This document shows, piece by piece, positions 33,211-35,711 of a stretch of DNA of 35,711 nucleotides. Position 1 is the first letter of the stretch, and each line of letters begins with the position of its first letter. Under the pieces are notes generated by a model. It searched no databases and was not told where the DNA came from. It saw nothing but the letters and a program-made list of their open reading frames with translations. Both the position numbers and the translations under genes were made by a program. The DNA comes from Didymodactylos carnosus (lineage: Eukaryota > Rotifera > Eurotatoria > Philodinida > Philodinidae). Where the stretch lies: positions 1 through 35,711 of the forward strand of contig CAJNOQ010001110.1 of the NCBI GenBank assembly GCA_905250885.1, given 5' to 3'.

Positions 33211-34855
33211 GTGATCATGACAACAACAACACTTTATCACTCGACTCGACAACCGCATCCACGTCGTCGAAAGGCTCGTCAAAACGCAAGCAAAGAAAAA
33301 AGTCAACAATCGTCCAAACCGCAGATATTGAAATCCTAAGAATTAAAAGAAGAAATCGAAAAAACCGTGCATCGAAAATATTCAACATTTCGGGTGAGTG
33401 CATATCGTACATCGATTAAACATCTTGACAAATATCGATAGAAATAGTGAAGAAACAATAATACTGATAGAATCAAATAATCAGCTAATACAAGATGATG
33501 AATTGATGAATAAAAATACGAAAACCGAAGTAAAAATATCGTCGAGTGATCCACAAACAGAAACTGATTTATCATCGATAAAATCACGTCTGGATAACAT
33601 TGATTTCGTCCGGAGTGTCTAATTTTTCTTGATGTAGCCAACAACAGATCCATCGCTCTCCAAAGTTTTCTCCTGCTCGCTGTCGGTAACAGCAGATGTT
33701 ACTTCACTACTATATCATCGATCATCGACATTTGATCATAATCAGAATATACTATTATATTCAAATCTACAAGTCCAGATTCCATTCACTTCGTCAAAAT
33801 TAAATCCATCATCACTGGCTTTTGATCCACTGACATTGATAACGCCAGTATTTCCTTTGCCGACAGTTAAACAAGTTGATAACAACAGTATTCCTTATGA
33901 CAGTAAAATAACTAAAACAACAAATGAAAATAATAATATACAAATCAGCAAGAAAAGGAAACAATTGATATTTGGAGACAGTTTAATTCGTCATGTCAAA
34001 CGAGAAAAATTGTCCAATGAGCAAATGGACATCGTCATGAGAACTCTTCCAGGCCGATCTACGGCGCATGTGAACAAGTTTCTAAAAGGATCATTTGCTG
34101 AAATATACAAAAATGTCGATCATGTTACCTACGTATTAGACACAAAAAACACGTTCAAAGAAAGTCCTTCTCAGGCAATCGAGCGTGCGAAAGAGCTAAT
34201 TGAAACGACAAGAACAAAAATACAAAATAAAACATACTCAATTATTTAAAGTGCTCGTGCATGCTGACAACAGACGTTGAAGTAAATGTACAAGATTTCA
34301 AAATTATCAAATATAATAAAAAATTAGATGAACTAGCGAAAAATGATTTAGATTTATGTGTTATTGAGTTTGATCTCACAAAGACGATGTTACGTTGGGA
34401 TGATCTACATCCAAATCCTGATGGTGTTGAACATTTAACAAAAATATTAAAAGAACAGACATTGAATGAGCGAAAAGAAGAAAATAATCAAGTATGAGAA
34501 TTTGACTTTGATACACAATCCTGATGGGGGATTAGCTATTTTCATTCGTGATAAAATATCGTTTTCGTTTGTCTCTTACTGTCCAGAAATCGAATGTCTT
34601 TTAGTTCGTTTACAAATTAAATCATTAGTTGTGTTTTTGTGCTGCAGCGACAGAAAGCCCGGAATAGATGGGGTAATGGAATATTTTGACAAATTGTCGG
34701 ATTTGTTGTTGAAAAATGTATCGGGTAAAAATTCTCAGATTATTCTGGCGGGCGATTTTAACTCAGATCTAAAAGGAGAGAAAGTTTTGTTCAGAGAGTT
34801 GTATGAAGTAGGTGAGTTGTTTCATTTACCTAGGGCGAAGAATCTTGCAATATGA
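33211..34855 (+). pseudogene. LINE 5' half: ORF1 with SGNH/GDSL esterase-like domain, then APE-type endonuclease
   Basis: A basic, Ser-rich leader (33211-33390) and an acidic segment (33398-33622) precede an open frame at 33836-34249 with LIFGDSLIRHVKREKL, the G-D-S-L block I of SGNH hydrolases. After a stop at 34247-34249 a new frame (34261-34497) carries WDDLHPNPDGVEHL, a D-x-x-H-P-N block V. So the esterase domain is whole but split by a nonsense or frame change. It is followed by GGLAIFIRDKISF, CCSDRKPG and ILAGDFNSDL (about 34745-34775), typical of the APE-like endonuclease of LINEs. Esterase-type ORF1 proteins are known from CR1-like LINEs. The endonuclease is cut off at 34855, where the AAGATC repeats begin. 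No reverse transcriptase follows on this strand; one lies inverted at 31611-32842. Confidence 0.82.
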
Positions 34856-35045
34856 TCGTGTAGGATCATACAAGATCTTGTAAGATCATGTTATAAGATA
34901 CTATAAGATTTCACAAGATCTTACAAGGTCATATGAAGATCTTACAAGATTTCACAAGAATTTTGGTTCAAGAATCTTATAAGATTTTTCTTGTAAGATT
35001 TCATAAAATCAGATAAGAATTCATCGGATCTTACAAGATTATGTC
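34856..35045. repeat. cluster of AAGATC-type palindromic repeats
   Basis: About ten AAGAT words on + and at least six ATCTT words are packed in 190 bases, many as CAAGATCTTGTAAGATC or AGATCTTACAAGAT. They are irregularly spaced, so this is not a clean tandem array; it can form many alternative hairpins. It interrupts the LINE endonuclease exactly where the coding frame ends. Confidence 0.75.
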
Positions 35046-35711
35046 TCTGGTTCTGTCCTAAAGATCCCCTCTAGACCCTCTTTAAAAACAATCTTTTTAT
35101 TTTCACAATATTTTCGAGCATATGAAGAACTCTGACGTCCTTATGAACGTGTCTAACCACATTTCTTATAGCTATGCACTATATTTGTACTCAGTTAGTG
35201 TGCGAAGTTGAAGGAAGAAAAAAACTTCGAACTTTTGTCATAAGAACTATGTTATATATATATATGAGACATTAAAGATAAGTCACGACCTAACGTGCTC
35301 AATCGACCATGTCAGATTTCTTCTAACATAGTGGACTTCTTTAAAGCAAACATTTTCATGAATTTTGGCGAAAACCGCAGATTCTAAAGTTGTTGCGTTG
35401 CTGAGATATTCAATTTTTGCAAAGAGCCCGAAAACGCACAAATTGCGGCATCAAAGGAAACTGTCAATGTAAACTACGTACAACTCCGTAACGACACATT
35501 ACTTAGGCTTAAGAATTATATCATAACTACTAGATAGCGTCTAATACAAATTCACACAACCGCGAGCTCTAGACGTGCTTCCGTTCTTTTACAGTAGATG
35601 ATCCTGTGAGAGCCCAAATCATCGATGCGGTCATTTTGGCAAACGGTTTTCTTCCGAGAAGCCGGGCGAATTTCTCGCCCACTACGATATTGTTGGAGTA
35701 CACCAAGTGTA
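35046..35711. other. no gene recognised
   Basis: A+T-rich sequence with a short (TA)n run near 35255. The last 120 bases are more G+C-rich (GAAGCCGGGCGAATTTCTCGCCC), perhaps the edge of another gene or element outside the window. Confidence 0.4.

Noticed and set aside
34856..35045. CRISPR-like array
   Set aside because: Repeats are irregular, overlapping and palindromic without unique spacers, and the genome is eukaryotic.

Overview
The window is eukaryotic DNA, A+T-rich, with compact multi-exon genes (mostly 40-150 bp introns, GT-AG borders) separated by long gene-poor stretches full of decayed mobile elements. A Penelope-like element with a GIY-YIG-type tail, a LINE whose first ORF looks like an SGNH/GDSL esterase, hAT-type non-autonomous elements, short introns and low G+C together suggest a rotifer, most likely a bdelloid (Rotaria or Adineta type). 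That assignment is an inference from style; no ribosomal or mitochondrial marker is present.

Layout. 1-5.3 kb: two tail-to-tail genes for Gly/Ser/Tyr-rich EF-hand proteins, a 5'-incomplete copy on + (548-970) and a complete five-exon copy on - (3337-5298, 536 aa). The complete protein has an EF-hand at each end and a central proline-rich section built on I-I-E-R-x-P units. 5.3-19.4 kb: no convincing host gene. It holds a 302-bp and a 190-bp hAT-type MITE, a dead Penelope-like element (about 11.2-12.8 kb) bounded by 53-bp inverted repeats, and a second Penelope-like scrap. 19.4-20.7 kb: a five-exon NUDT9-type ADP-ribose pyrophosphatase with an intact Nudix box and an unusual Cys-rich N-terminus. 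22.3 kb: a perfect 27-bp-arm inverted repeat. 23.6-24.7 kb: a seven-exon coiled-coil-like gene of unknown function on the minus strand. 25.1-26.2 kb: a hAT transposase C-terminal remnant followed by a nested inverted-repeat element rich in CTTAAG. 27.0-29.4 kb: a ten-exon CDC20/Fizzy gene (580 aa) with a C-box and WD40 propeller but no C-terminal Ile-Arg tail. 29.4-35.7 kb: a tRNA-like (SINE-like) scrap, a 351-bp hAT-type MITE, reverse-transcriptase remnants of a LINE on minus, the ORF1/endonuclease half of a LINE on plus, and a cluster of AAGATC-type palindromic repeats.

The three well-supported ancestral genes (NUDT9, CDC20 and the EF-hand structural gene) have no evident joint function; this is a patchwork of independent genes in a transposon-rich setting. 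Exon models were built by hand from splice borders that keep the frame and from family knowledge. The most interesting leads are the twin EF-hand filament-like genes, the inverted-repeat Penelope element, the divergently split LINE and the family of hAT MITEs with readable 8-bp target duplications.
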